This document shows, one piece after another, positions 1 through 10,722 of a DNA stretch of 64,000 bases. Every line of letters begins with the position of its first letter. Positions within the stretch are counted from its first letter, which is position 1. The DNA comes from Larix kaempferi (Eukaryota; Streptophyta; Pinopsida; Pinales; Pinaceae). The notes under the pieces were generated by a model. The model saw only the letters and a list, made by a program, of their open reading frames with translations, had not been told where the DNA came from and did not search any database. The stretch covers positions 3,601,001-3,665,000 of the forward strand of contig BSBM01000125.1 of NCBI GenBank assembly GCA_027924585.1. The letters run 5' to 3'. The position numbers and the translations under genes are program-made.

Positions 1-757
1 CGAAGGTTGTCTTGTGGCGGTCTTCTTTCGCAATTATGATATGGTGATAGCGAGAGAATCCATCCGTGAAAGAATACATCTCTTGGCCACCCACGCCTTT
101 GAGCATCTCATTAGTAAATGGGGTCGAAAAGGGATCATGCAAGCAGGTGTCATTCAACTTCCGCAAATCGACACAAATGCGCACTTCACTGGTCCTCTTG
201 TCCTGCACCACCATAGGACTGATCCACTCTGACTCCTCAACTAGTTCAATAATGCCAACATCCAACATGCGATCAAGTTCAACTTTGACCCTCTCCATAT
301 GGCACGGATTCAGTCGATAGGGTCGCTGCCTGATGGGTTTGGCATCCGGTTTCAACGGGATCTTCATCTCCCCCAGATTGCCTAAGATTCCCTTCATCTC
401 AATAAAATTAGTAGGGAACAAGTCTTGGAATTCATGCAACAAGTATGTGACCTTCCCGATCATCTCATCATCCCAATAGTACCCAACATTTGTGAACTTT
501 GGACTGTCCTTTGTCCCAATGTTGACCTTTTGGAGCTTCAGCGGTTGATTAATCGGATCAGTTGGTGCATCAGGTGCTACAACATCGTGACTTCCTTCGG
601 ATTTCTGAACATTGACATTCCGCAGATCATCATCATCTTCCATCCCACCAGTGATATTATAAAATTCCATCATGGACTGCATCTTGTAGTTCTTATTTGG
701 ATCCGCAGGGTATGCCACTAGAACAACCTTCAGAACTACGTCACGGATGATCTGGAA
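1..757 (-). pseudogene. C1 RT N-terminal half and preceding linker
   Basis: The minus-strand translation gives an acidic linker (about 757-440) and then the start of a gypsy reverse transcriptase. Motifs seen include a PYRLNP segment, [20 protein letters not shown], and a YSFTDGFS stretch near the left edge that corresponds to [11 protein letters not shown] in D. The YxDD catalytic motif would lie left of position 1 and cannot be checked. The linker contains GYYWDDE, matching GDYWDDE in D. No start codon is expected, because this is part of a gag-pol polyprotein. Confidence 0.85.
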
Positions 758-772
758 AGAATTATGGACATC

Positions 773-1510
773 TGGTTTGGCATCCGCGAAGCTGAATGTA
801 TGAGTAAAACAAACTGTCAACTCCAACCAAGTGGTAATTTCCCCTTGCAATTCAGCTGCAGTATACCATGGTCACGGCATCTCATCCAGCGTATGGACGA
901 AGGCTTGGACCCACTCATCTTTGGGTCACGATGCCCACAACATATGACATTCCATCAAATGACTGCCAGGGTAATTCCGTCCATCATATTTTCCTTTGTG
1001 GTAAACTTTGGTGTTGCCAAAGCGAACCATCATCAATATCCGGCACTGTGACCACCCTGCAATTGACTTCTTATGTGTCACCCACCAGCATGCTGGAGCA
1101 GCCTTCAACGCTTCCTCCAATGCCAGCGATCGCTGTGGTTCTGAAACCTTTTCTTCGAACACCGCAAGAAAATCAGACAAACCAGATAGCCCTTCATATA
1201 CTGGAAGTGCAACAGTTGCAGTCGCAACGCGACATAATGACTGAATGACTAATCCACACTTGCGGAGTGACACCTCATGCAGGCTGTTATGCCAATTCTC
1301 TAACGCATCATCAGAGTCGGATGATGCAGAGCTGAATCTGTTCCACCCAAGCTCACCGTCGGCAGTCGGATGAATATAATATTCTGAAATATTGTATGCA
1401 CGGTCCCATCCGTTGGGACCTTCATCTTTTACTGGTTCAATATACCTGCGTCCTTCAGCCGGATCCAACACAGCTATGACTCTGAGATCGCAGTTTTCAA
1501 AATTCATCAT
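773..1510 (-). pseudogene. C1 tandem capsid-like modules between PR and RT
   Basis: Downstream of the protease and before RT lie about 245 codons that are not part of a normal pol. Two segments have the Retrotrans_gag pattern. The first (1198-1019) has VYEGLSGLSDFL, then ACWW, then a W...RF ending. The second (991 to about 773) has KYDGRNYPGSHL, then DEWVQAFVHTLDEMP, WYTAAEL and FSFAD. The second module is broken near 926 by a stop and contains another stop before PWY. Element D has the same two modules in frame at 35425-35018. Function is unknown; capsid-like interaction or structural roles are inference. Confidence 0.75.
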
Positions 1511-2118
1511 CTGCTTCTTAAAGTTGATTACGATTGCACTGTCGTTAGCCCATCCAATCCCCAGTAATGCGGGATAGGAACTTCCCCCTTCAACTACTTC
1601 GATAACATCAAAATCAGCATATGTCTTCATTCCCTCAATGTCCACAACCAGATGTGGACTCTCCCAATTGGTGTCACCTTGGCCTGATTAGCCAACCAGA
1701 GCTGTACGGGAGACCAGCTCAGTTTGGGACTCCCCATTTTCTGCCAGGCATGCTTGGTTAAGATGTTGACATCCGAACCAAGATCCAGAATAATTGAATC
1801 AACTTCATAATATCCAATTTGAATGTTCATACGCATCTCCTTACTTATCTTCCGCCTCTGTAAGGAGTTTACTGCGGACTCTTGTCGTCCCCTGGCTAGT
1901 CGCTGCAACAACCCTTCGATCTTGGCAAGAGCATCTGGATCCCATGCCAGCAATAAACAACTTTCAAAAAATATGCAAGGCCCCAAATTGCCATGATGGA
2001 CCTGCCTCTGACGTAGCATAAAAAACAGGAGCCATGTCACAAATAATGGCCTTACCGCAATCTTTTTCCATCGCACGACGTGCCTGAAAGAATGCATCAC
2101 GCTCGGAATTAATGTCAA
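1511..2118 (-). pseudogene. C1 aspartic protease
   Basis: Retropepsin-like domain of the polyprotein, which would cleave gag-pol. The active-site region reads ILDLGSDVNIL, so the usual D-T/S-G-A is D-L-G-S; D has LDLGSEVNVL at the same place, so this is the family's form rather than a chance mutation. It is followed by a WSPVQLWLANQ segment and, after a frame change near 1640, by PALLGIGWA, the C-terminal flap/LLG region. The frame change separates the two halves, so no single frame encodes the domain here. Confidence 0.8.
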
Positions 2119-3614
2119 ATGATACCTTATTCTATCCTACTAAGAAAATGAGTGGATGTGGGCTATCCTCTCCCGTTGTCGTACCTCCTCGAGTGATAAT
2201 AGCGACAAAAACGTTTTGCGTCCTTAATTCCGTAGAAATTGTCACAATAGTAGCACCCTGAGTGTGATTCAGTGGCAGATTCCTAGGTTGGTTCATATTT
2301 TGGTTGGCATTTTGATTTGGATGCTAGTTCTGATTCTGCGTCGGTTGTTGCAATTGATTCTGCACTGGTTGCTGTACTTGATTCTGGTTCTGTAGTTGCG
2401 GAACATTCCCCGCTTTCCATCGCCCAATCAACTGTAGACAGTTTTCCACAGTGTGATCCGTAACAAAATAAAACGTACATTGTGTCTGCAATTGTGGGAA
2501 ATCTCGTTGGTAGTGTCCCCACACCCCGCAGTGATAGCACTGAATAGGTCCTCAACCTCCTCGTCCTCCTCCATGACCAAATCCTCCACCACGTCCTCCC
2601 CGGAATCCTCCACGGAATCCTCCCTGCTGCTGGTACTGCGGTTGATTGAACTATTGCTGCATGGTATTCGGGTGCAGTGACACGCCTTTCCCTTGCTGCA
2701 TGTACTATGGTTTTTGAATGCATTGTGGCTACTGTGGATCCATTTGCATCGGAGCATATTGTGGCATAAACTGCTGTGGTTGCTGCTGCAGTATAAACTG
2801 GACCTGCGGTTGAGGTAGCAGCTGAGCTACCTGCGGTTGCGGTTGCGGTTGTTGTACGGCATGCTGGTCATCCTTCACATAGAATGCATCGTACGTTCGT
2901 TCACGAAGTAACCCATACGCCTGGTAGTCCTTGTCTTCATGTCCCACAGACTTGCAGAATGTACAATACAGACTCATCAGTTTTGTGACCATCTTTTGCA
3001 TGTATCGACACTCCTGGTGGCGGTGCCCATATACTTGGCAGATGCGACACCATGGCATACCACCGTCGTTCAATGGATTCGGTGCTCCTGAAACCAGATA
3101 ATTGAAGAAGTATGGGCAATTATCATTAGTATGCCCCTCTCCGTGGCACCGCGTACACCGCACTTCCTTATGCTGTTCTTTACCCTTCTTCAGGTCTTGT
3201 AGCTCAAGTTAGCCAACTGGGTCTAAACCTGCGACATATTAGCTGCGTTCTCACCAATCGGCGAAGCTTCCAATCGCATCGCGATTTACAGGGCTTCACT
3301 CGGCGTCATAATGTTCTGTTGCATCAGCGATAGTCAAATGTGTGGGAGCAATGCCGCAATGAACCATTCTTTGTGTTGGATATTGCTCATGTCGAAATTG
3401 ACCCTCTCCATCAGTGTTTTGAATCGCTAGTCAAAATCCCACATAGTTTCATTGGGATACTACTTAATCTTTTTTAGTTCTGTAATATACTCTACTTCAG
3501 ACTTGGGTTTTTTGAACTAGGCAACCAATCTAGCTCGAACTTCATCCAACGTCTTTTCTGGAGTGCCTACAGGAACCACGGGGGCTGCACTAGAAGGCAA
3601 TATAATACCACGTT
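2119..3614 (-). pseudogene. C1 gag C-terminal part with zinc knuckles and RGG-like tract
   Basis: Minus-strand gag remnant. It holds the end of the capsid region (about 3560-3200), then knuckles: CTRCHGEGHTNDNC, CRICQVYGHRHQEC, and CTFCKSVGHEDKDY (last C lost). After a Q/P-rich stretch comes a glycine-arginine rich tract (about 2640-2560), then CYHCGVWGHYQRDF and a fifth, degenerate knuckle. The fourth knuckle ends in F instead of C, as it does in D. Knuckles normally bind genomic RNA during packaging. Several stops and a frame change near 2725 break the frame. Confidence 0.8.
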
Positions 3615-3619
3615 CATGC

Positions 3620-4561
3620 ATACTACGGTATTAAGTATTCATGAAAACCTAAAAATTATATTGCTTATATATTAAGGGGCAAAGGGTTTTTTTATTTAAT
3701 GTAACAATACAAAAATACTTTGGGGTCCTTTTTATATGGGCAGGCTGAAAAATATCCGCCAAATGGAGATGGCGGGATCACGATCGGTTGAGAAATCAGG
3801 TTGAGGCAAGGCTCGAGCTTACACGTATGTAGGGAAATTGCGTCTCGAGGCATGCTTGAGGCCAGGGGTTTCGTGGTGAAGTGGGTTTCTAGTCAATCAT
3901 AGTCGAGAGACAGTGGTCATTGACAGCCAATTGTTACCAGTAGCACTCAGCCAGTTGTTACCAATATCCTTGGGAGGATCTAGGCCTCTAGGGCCTGTTA
4001 TAGGCCCTCGATAGGCCTTGGGGGCTTGAATACCCAACCACTAGTGCCTTACAGGCCTTGGGAGGTTTATCCAACCTCCTAGAGCTTGTTACAGGCCCTG
4101 GGGGCTTGGATACCTAGCCCACAATAGCCTTAGTCGGCGATTGGGGAACTGCAACATGCAATCTAAATGTTGTACTATGTGCATTGGCTCTAGTGACATA
4201 CAAGAAGTGATCTCCTATCTCTTCATTACACCATTAGATGTTGCAAATCATAATGATATGTGGTTGAGTAATTGCATTGTGGGTGAAGTAATGTGCATCC
4301 ACGATATACATCGAAATAAGCAAGGTGCATTGTAGAATGCATGTGGGGTCATAAGAGGCGTATCATATCAATATACTAGGTAGAAATATAAAGGGGTATA
4401 AAAAATGTTAATGAAAAAATTGATACATACAATATCTAGTGAAAATAGGGTTTTTTTAAAATTGGGAAGGCATATTGGGAGGGGGTTAAAAAAATGATTT
4501 TGGAAGGTATTTTCCAATATTTAGTGAAATTAGGGGTATTGTTTCATATGCCACGATCGAA
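3620..4561. mobile_element. Unidentified 942-bp insertion in C1 gag
   Basis: This block interrupts C1 gag and is flanked by a 5-bp direct repeat CATGC (3615-3619 and 4562-4566). Joining the flanks at the repeat gives back one gag frame running into an HERGIILPSS segment. The block has no convincing ORF, no TG...CA ends and only weak similarity between its termini. It contains an imperfect tandem duplication rich in GGCCTTGGGGGCTTG-like words (about 3975-4130), and two related copies of a CAATATYTAGTGAAA word near its right end. It may be a non-autonomous DNA element or a decayed solo LTR; I cannot name it. Confidence 0.6.
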
Positions 4562-4566
4562 CATGC

Positions 4567-5700
4567 TATGATAGTTGTTTATTGAGTGAAGCCCCCATGA
4601 TAGGAACCTACACAAACTTCATGAACCAGTCTAATGCACGACCCTGAAGAGTTGTTGCCAATTGTCCTTTCTTGGCATTATCATCAGTAATTTGCTTCAC
4701 AGTCCATACTGCCTTGGATAAAAATCAGTACTGCTTAGGATTATCTATTCCATTTCTGTGGAACAGTGGTAACTTTGCATCTTCTCCCACCATCTTAGGA
4801 TTCCTTCCTACAGTCGATGAGCTATTAGTAATCATGTTCTATGGACCTGATGAACACGGTGGTGTCAAAGTTGTATTTCTCATTGGTTGAGAGATAGTGA
4901 GAGGAGGCGTGGGTACGTTGCTATCGAGGTTTGGTCCTGCCTCTATCCTGGGCGTATCCTGGTTGTCGTTGTCAGGACTGTGAGGTCGCTTCGTCCCATG
5001 TGGTCTTCCTTCGTGTCCTTGCGTTTCGATCGCAGCAAGACCTTCTCCTGTCCTCTGCCTCTTTTCCTGTCGAAACCTTGCTCCTCCCCTTGTAAGACCA
5101 CTCTCTTCCTCGACTTCCTTCACAGTCTCGTCATGACTTGCACCCATCTACCCCTTATCATTCCATGTGCCTCCCCTCTGCCGTAGCAGTATCAACAGCG
5201 TCCGCCCACTAGGGTTCTTACTGATCTAGGTGCATCTTCAGTATGCCCTTCTCGCAAATGAGCATTTTAATGGACAACTATAGCGAGAACAGAAACCGGC
5301 CCCTTGGCCCGTTGAAGAACTCCCTTTCAGCCCCACTATAAGACTTGTTTGTATCAACCAAAAATTTAGTGATATACCCTTCCAGTATGCTATCCACCCA
5401 AACCTCAACATCCCACGATGATTTGTTGTCGACTTCTTGCAACTTCTGGATTAGTTCTGGGGTCCAGGCTATCGACTCACCACCTTGGAAGTTCCTCTTT
5501 TGGAAGGTCAATTTTTCCAACAACTCATATAGGATGATTGGGAACTCACAGAAAAAATATTCGTGTGGACCATCGTGAATATATTTTTCCAACCACCAAT
5601 CTGTCGACAACCCAGGGTTCTTGTTTTCTTTTTCAGCGAACTCTCGCAGCTTTTGGTCGAACCAATCCTGGATCTCCGATCTTGTCGGATGCCACAACAT
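4567..5700 (-). pseudogene. C1 gag N-terminal and capsid region
   Basis: The start is taken at the ATG ending at 5700, which begins MLWHPTRSEIQDWF; D has the homologous MWC(stop)NPTTKEIQEWF at its own gag start. The first 140 codons (5700-5278) form an alpha-helical, W-rich domain shared with D. A charged, low-complexity linker follows (5147-4839, another frame), then a capsid segment with LPLFHRNGIDNPKQYWF and LDWFMKFV near 4800-4620. The capsid is cut by the 942-bp insertion. TAG and frame breaks separate the pieces. Confidence 0.8.
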
Positions 5701-5724
5701 ATCCTCCTTTCACTTCGCACTACG

Positions 5725-5742
5725 GTCCTGACAATGAAACCA
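5725..5742 (-). other. Primer binding site of C1, tRNA-Glu type
   Basis: On the minus strand, two bases after the LTR end, the sequence is TGGTTTCATTGTCAGGAC. Plant tRNA-Glu predicts TGGTTCCGTTGCCGGGAC; all four differences are transitions, three of them at former CpG sites. D carries a similarly decayed tRNA-Glu site. Confidence 0.75.
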
Positions 5743-5744
5743 TT

Positions 5745-6546
5745 TGTTGACACAAAACCGGTCGACAGGGGTTCCCGACACTGTCGACACCCAAACCACT
5801 GCGATATCCCTGAGCACCGACCCGGACAGGTTTTACCCTGTCCAACAACACCTGCAGAGCAGATGAGGTCTCACCCGAGATGTTTGAGGGAGAGTTGACA
5901 GAACCAAGTTTCCGCCGAATGAAGGAGGATGTTGTGCATCAATTGACTAACTTATTGAAACCTGTCGGAAATAGATCTAAGCATTCAACTCAAGCATTAA
6001 TCATAACCGTGACAACATTCAACAGGAACGAACCCATTATTGCAACAGATAAAACAACAATGCATTAATTGCAGCAAGGAAACATCGCATCATTCATATA
6101 TTCATATCGCAAAATGCATTACCACAGATAAACAAGAAATACACAGGGATTCTGCTCAAAAGCTCGGTCACATCATATTATCTTCGCAAAAACCTAGATA
6201 CAACAAGTTAATCTCTTCAAAGATAGATGATTGATCCCAGATATCCAAGCCTTACAAACCTACATCTATTTATAGGCTTACACCTTTACATTTGTGGTCC
6301 ACTTAGGAAACTGCCTAACTACTTCTTAACAAACTTCTACAAAAACTAACCAAAAATCCCACATAATGCGGTCAAATGACCCAAAAATCCCCATAGTGCA
6401 ATCTAAATGACCCAAAATATACATGACGCGGTCCAAATGAATCAAAACTAGAAAAATACTTGTTGCCTTGCTACTTTCCTCTTTTCGCGGTACCTTTGGC
6501 CTTGCGCAGCATCCGCGATGCTGACTCATCAAACTGCCTGCCAACA
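5745..6546 (-). repeat. C1 5' LTR (802 bp)
   Basis: Bounded by TGTTGAC at 5745 and CCAACA at 6546 on the + strand (TG...CA). It has a TATA box TATAAATAG on the minus strand at 6266-6274. It resembles the solo LTR at 26073-26917 along its length, including the start, the block ending in GATGAGGTCTCACCCGAG and the end CTGCCAACA. It abuts the PBS on the left and array A ORF1 on the right. Confidence 0.9.
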
Positions 6547-6670
6547 GACATAGTGGCAGAATTTGGAGAGGATGCTGTGGTTTCCATGGTGGAATATTTC
6601 TACAACAAGTTTGAGAAGGCAGTGGTGAAAAGAGGAGCTAAAAGACAAAGGGGAGGGACTACTATGCAGG

Positions 6671-7157
6671 TGATCCGAATTTTAGGGGGCATATGGTCTA
6701 AATTCGGATGTATAAGCCATAAAAACATTAAATGGAGAGGACACCCTATTCCATTTAATCATAAAAGCATTAAATGGAGAGACCACCCTCTCCCATCCAT
6801 GGTATTTAGTAGCACATAGTTTTGGCCCATGGTATGGCTTCAAGACACATGGTAATAATGCTATATAAAGGCATAACAAGCCTTCTCATAATAACAAGTT
6901 ACTCATTTGGTTTCTCTCCTATTTTCTATTGTTCATTGTGAGACTAATTAGATCTGAGTGACTTATTGGTAATTAGTTTCAGAGGTGGGGCTCCTCTTTG
7001 AGCCTCACCTCCCATTCACTTCATATGTTTTTGTTCATGCTTATTCTCATGCAAGATTAGTGTTTTTCATGTGAATTTTATGATAGATTTGCATGCCTAA
7101 CCTCCTCCTCTCTCGGCATTGAAGTCTTCCGGGTCTCAGCCTTCAAGATCCAGATCA
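6671..7157 (+). repeat. T 5' LTR (487 bp)
   Basis: Begins TGATCCGAATTTTAGG and ends CCAGATCA, giving inverted TGAT...ATCA ends. TATA box TATATAAAG at 6862-6870. Same length as the 3' copy, with few mismatches by eye. Confidence 0.93.
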
Positions 7158-7158
7158 G

Positions 7159-7174
7159 TGGTATCAAAGCAGGT
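7159..7174 (+). other. Primer binding site of T, initiator tRNA-Met type
   Basis: One base after the 5' LTR the sequence reads TGGTATCAAAGCAGGT, matching the tRNA-Met(i) site TGGTATCAGAGC with one G to A change. Confidence 0.85.
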
Positions 7175-7290
7175 ACGCTCTCCACCGGAACAAGGGTTTC
7201 AAGCATTCTATGGGTTTCAAATATTTGCAGCAATCACAAACTTCCTTTTGGTATGATCGGAATCCATTTATTGGGCCATACATGTATCTA

Positions 7291-7483
7291 GATCTACTAC
7301 ATCCATACAAGGATCTGGATTCACTACATCCATACATGGATCTGGATCTGCTACATCCATACATGGATTCACTAGATCTATACATGGATTTGGATCTACT
7401 ACATCCATACATGGATATGGATTCACTACATCCATACATGGATTTGGATCTGCTACATCCATACATGGATCCACTACATCCAT
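7291..7483 (+). repeat. Minisatellite in T internal region
   Basis: About seven units of roughly 27 bp, consensus near CTACATCCATACATGGATYT, some shortened. Because the unit length is a multiple of three and lacks stops, it gives repetitive open frames on both strands; these are by-products of the repeat and I do not call a gene. Confidence 0.88.
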
Positions 7484-7529
7484 TGGTTTGCAACATTTTC
7501 AACAAACTTTAAAGAGACTTTCTAGACTC

Positions 7530-7990
7530 TACTGGATGTTTCAGAAGGTCTATCATAGCTCATTTCAAATAATTTTCCATCATCTCAAATGAGTATTTTA
7601 CGGATTTTCATTTCGTTTCTCGGCTTGTGAGATATGCTTGTTTGAAGTAGCACATGTTTTTACACATTGCGGATGCACGTACAATCAAATTTGAACAAGC
7701 ACCACAGACTCTATAGGATATATCAGAAGGTCTACCATAGTTCATTGGAAATCTCTTTCCGTCAGCTAAAATGGGTATTTCGCGGAATCTCATTTCGTTG
7801 TCTAGTTTATAAGATATCGTTGTTTGAAGCTGCACATGTCTGTAACCAGCGTGGCTGCACGTCCTTCAAATTCGGCCTACTTTTTCTCACTCCATGAACC
7901 ACCTCAGAACATGTACCATATACTGACGGAAAGATATATTCAGTAGCTCAAATGGGTCTTCAACGGAATTGGATTTCATCACCTGCAACA
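7530..7990 (+). repeat. Diverged ~175-bp tandem repeat in T
   Basis: Two full diverged units (about 7530-7700 and 7708-7880) and a partial third (7895-7990). Shared words include CAGAAGGTCTA, CTCATTTCGTT and TTGTTTGAAG. Nothing coding is seen. Confidence 0.75.
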
Positions 7991-8212
7991 GAAGTGATGA
8001 ATAAATTTGCAGAGGGATGTTCAAAACCCCCAAAGTCATGATTATTCCATTTTTTTTTTTGGCTTTTCTTAAAAAAAATAAAAATGTAAATGGTTAGGGT
8101 CAACCAGAAACCCACGGTTATGGGTCAACCACACAAAACCCTTCTCTTCATTGGCAACTAGCACATTGTAATCATGGGTCTCTTTTTAGCATGAAATGAT
8201 GGGGACCATTTT

Positions 8213-8227
8213 CTAAGGGGGGAGGAA
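8213..8227 (+). other. Polypurine tract of T
   Basis: The purine run AAGGGGGGAGGAA directly precedes the 3' LTR and would prime plus-strand DNA. Confidence 0.8.
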
Positions 8228-8714
8228 TGATTCAAATTTTAGGGGGCATATGGTCTAAATTTGGATGTATAAGCCATAAAAACATTAAATGGAGAGGCCA
8301 CCCTCTCCCATTTAATCATAAAAGCATTAAACAGAGAGACCACCCTCTCCCATCCATGGTATTTGGTAGCACATAGTTTTGGCCCATGGTATGGCCTCAA
8401 GACACATTGTAATAATGCTATATAAAGGCCTAGCAAGCCTTCTCATAATAACAAGTTACTCATTTGGTTTCTCTCCTATTTTCTATTGTTCATTGTGAGA
8501 CTAATTAGATTTGAGTGACTTATTGGTAATTAGTTTCAGAGGTGGGGCTCCTCTTTGAGCCTCACCTCCCATTCACTTCATATGTTTTCGTTCATGCTTA
8601 TTCTCATGCAAGATTAGTGTTTTTCATGTGAATTTTATGACAAATTTGCATGCCTAACCTCCTCCTCTCTCGGCATTCAAGTCTTCCGGGTCTCAGCCCC
8701 CAAGATCCTGATCA
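8228..8714 (+). repeat. T 3' LTR (487 bp)
   Basis: Begins TGATTCAAATTTTAGG and ends CCTGATCA; TATATAAAG at 8419-8427. It is followed by the TSD GCAGG at 8715-8719. Confidence 0.93.
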
Positions 8715-9828
8715 GCAGGGCCCTGTTCCCAACCAGGTTATATGGAAGAAAAATACCACCGATACCCAACAAGAAGCACTAGAAACTGCTATAGTAATGT
8801 GAGCCTTTGTGGGGGGGAATTATGATTCAGTCACCTCTTTAAATAAAGAAATTGAGGCTAGGAAAGAAGAATTACAGAGGCTTAAGGAGAAGCAAACTGA
8901 AAATGAAGAACAACATCAATCTCAACTTCAAGAGTTGAGAAATGAGCATGGCATTCAGGTGAAAGACTTGCAGCAAAAGGAATCCCTCCAACAACAGCTG
9001 CAGGAATCACAACTGCTCAACATTGGCTATGCTGAGAAGATCACACTCCTTGAGAAGTAGTTGAAGGATTCAATAGCCAAAGAAGCTACCTCCTCTTTCT
9101 CTAGGTTTTCTATGGAAGAATTCAAGGAAATCACTCTTGAGATAAATGAAGACTAGAGGAAGCTTTTGGTTAAATTATTTGAATCCTTGAATGAAATTCA
9201 GGAGACATACAATGTTTTTGAGCGTCATTCTGATGTCCTTGAACAACACAATGAGAGAAGGGAAGAAGGAACAAAGGTTATTGGAGATGTAGTTGATTGG
9301 CAGAAGTACCTTAAGGAAAAGCCTGAAGATATCCCTGTTCTGGACAATATCAAGTTCATAAGGCTTAGAATATCTTTGGATGCATGGGGACATGCTTGTG
9401 AATCGGTCGAGGACACAACTCATAAAGCATAGGCAATTTGTGGTAGAAGATGGTATGCAGCGGATAACTTGATGATCATGCTAGAATTTCCAACCATGGA
9501 TCTTATCGAAAAGGCTTGTCCACCTAAGATTACAATCAAACAGGTTGATGATATATGCACACAGTCCAAGGAACGAATTCAACAGCTAGAGTACATTCAA
9601 ATTTCAGAGGTTAAAGACTTAATCAAAGAACTCATCAGCTAAGTGATAAAGATTAACCTCTTTCTGCGTGCAAGGCTTAAAGTAAAGCAGAACGAGATTG
9701 AGTCTTTCACTTGTAATACCCAGTTGTCACTTGAACTGGCTAAATATCCAGATGTAGAAGAGTTGTTAGATGTGTGGGCTGACTGGCGAATTGCCCTTAG
9801 CACGTCCTAGATTAGAAATATTTTGTGA

Positions 9829-10688
9829 TCCCTATTTGATGCGAAATCTATCCTTATAATTTCATGTAATTATTATTTAAGGGGATGAGATCTCATAGGA
9901 GAGGGAGGGGAGATAATCATCGAAAGAGGACTGGAGATACTCTGTTTCTTTGATACATTGTAATTTTTTGCAGGCTTAACGAAATTCAGTTAGTTTTCTC
10001 TTGCTATCTCTTTTGTATGATTTGTCAAATTTCTTTGATTGATTTTGATTTCTCACTTCTGTTTATAAATGAACTCTGTTTTATTTTGCAACTTTAATGA
10101 ATACATCGATCTGTAGGTGAGATTTAACTTGACATACGATCTAGGTGTTGTTATGTGTTAAATGAATTTATTTATTTAAATCATTTGATCTATTTCTGCA
10201 AATGATAAATAATTATAATTACATTGATGCCATTTTTTCAATTAGCATATTTTAATAGAACAGTCTCTTATATTCTTTAACTCTTAAGGTAAAATCATTT
10301 AATTGTCATTGTCTAGTCTTGTCTTAAGCTGATAAGTACAGATCCAATTCACATGTTTGTTAATCAGCGAAACACTTATTAGATTCAAGCGCTGATTGTT
10401 CTATAAAATTAAATCATATTTCCTAATCCATATCTAACTTAATTAGATATTTCTTAAGTTAACACTACTTATCCCTCAAACATAGAACACTTTTAATCTT
10501 CCATAACAGGAAGGTAGATCCATTCACATAAGTGCCAGTGGAGGCCTAATATCTATAGGAGGCAGTCACAACAAAGAATATGGGGATAGAACCACTCCTG
10601 CGTAGGTTTGTTTGAAGCTTTTCAAATTGGGTTGTCACCTTCTGTTGTTTTCCTTGGAAAATATTCCAGCATCACACTTGGGGCTTCA
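9829..10688 (+). repeat. Non-coding tail of A LTR1 after ORF1
   Basis: AT-rich sequence between the ORF1 stop and the LTR end, with no open frame of note. It matches 56574-57404 closely apart from indels, for example a stretch near 10190-10240 that is absent from A2. It ends five bases before the PBS. Confidence 0.7.
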
Positions 10689-10693
10689 ATAAA

Positions 10694-10710
10694 TGGCGCT
10701 AGAAGGAAGG
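10694..10710 (+). other. Primer binding site of A1, tRNA-Asn type
   Basis: Sequence TGGCGCTAGAAGGAAGG. The 3' end of plant tRNA-Asn(GTT) predicts TGGCGCTAGAAGGAGGG, so there is one mismatch; A2 matches at all 17 bases. Its position after ORF1 is the main evidence that ORF1 lies inside the LTR. Confidence 0.85.
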
Positions 10711-10722
10711 CCATGATCACTC

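Larger units (their letters stand above)
1..6546 (-). mobile_element. C1: partial Ty3/gypsy element, family C
   Basis: Minus-strand LTR retrotransposon. Its 5' LTR is at 5745-6546 and its coding region runs towards position 1, where the window cuts it inside RT, so the rest of pol and the 3' LTR lie outside. Reading on the minus strand, the order is LTR, PBS, gag, zinc knuckles, protease, capsid-like modules, RT. The same order and clear protein similarity are seen in element D at 28-38 kb. It is inserted in the ORF1 of array A: sequence right of 6546 matches A2 from about 55339. It has several frameshifts and stops, so it is dead, and older-looking than D. Confidence 0.9.
6671..8714 (+). mobile_element. 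T: small non-autonomous LTR element
   Basis: A complete 2044-bp element with two 487-bp LTRs, a PBS, a PPT and an internal region of 1070 bp with no gag or pol similarity. The target site duplication is perfect: GCAGG at 6666-6670 and 8715-8719, inside ORF1 of array A. It depends on proteins from another element. The internal region is built from a minisatellite and a longer diverged tandem repeat. In size it is between TRIM and LARD elements. Confidence 0.93.
6547..9828 (+). pseudogene. ORF1 of array A, LTR1 copy (C-terminal part)
   Basis: C-terminal part of the large LTR-borne ORF. The piece left of T encodes EYFYNKFEKAVVKRG. Right of T it resumes with a strongly predicted coiled coil, LNKEIEARKEELQRLKEK and following heptads (8809-9060), then a helical region containing VVDWQKYLKEKPEDIPVLD and a C-terminal stretch ending in TGA at 9826-9828. 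A2 has the same end at 56573. Stops inside are mostly TAG. The product is not an enzyme that I recognise; the coiled coil suggests self-association. Confidence 0.75.
6547..10688 (+). repeat. Array A LTR1, 3' portion
   Basis: Right-hand part of the first A LTR, cut on the left by C1 and interrupted by T (6671-8714). It matches LTR2 from about 55339 to 57404, covering the end of ORF1 and the tail after it, and ends GGGGCTTCA five bases before the PBS. The LTR call depends on the tRNA-Asn PBS following the ORF1 region in both copies. Confidence 0.7.

Noticed and set aside
7210-7512. Repetitive proteins on both strands of the T minisatellite
   Set aside because: Open frames arise from a 27-bp repeat free of stops on both strands; no similarity or start context.
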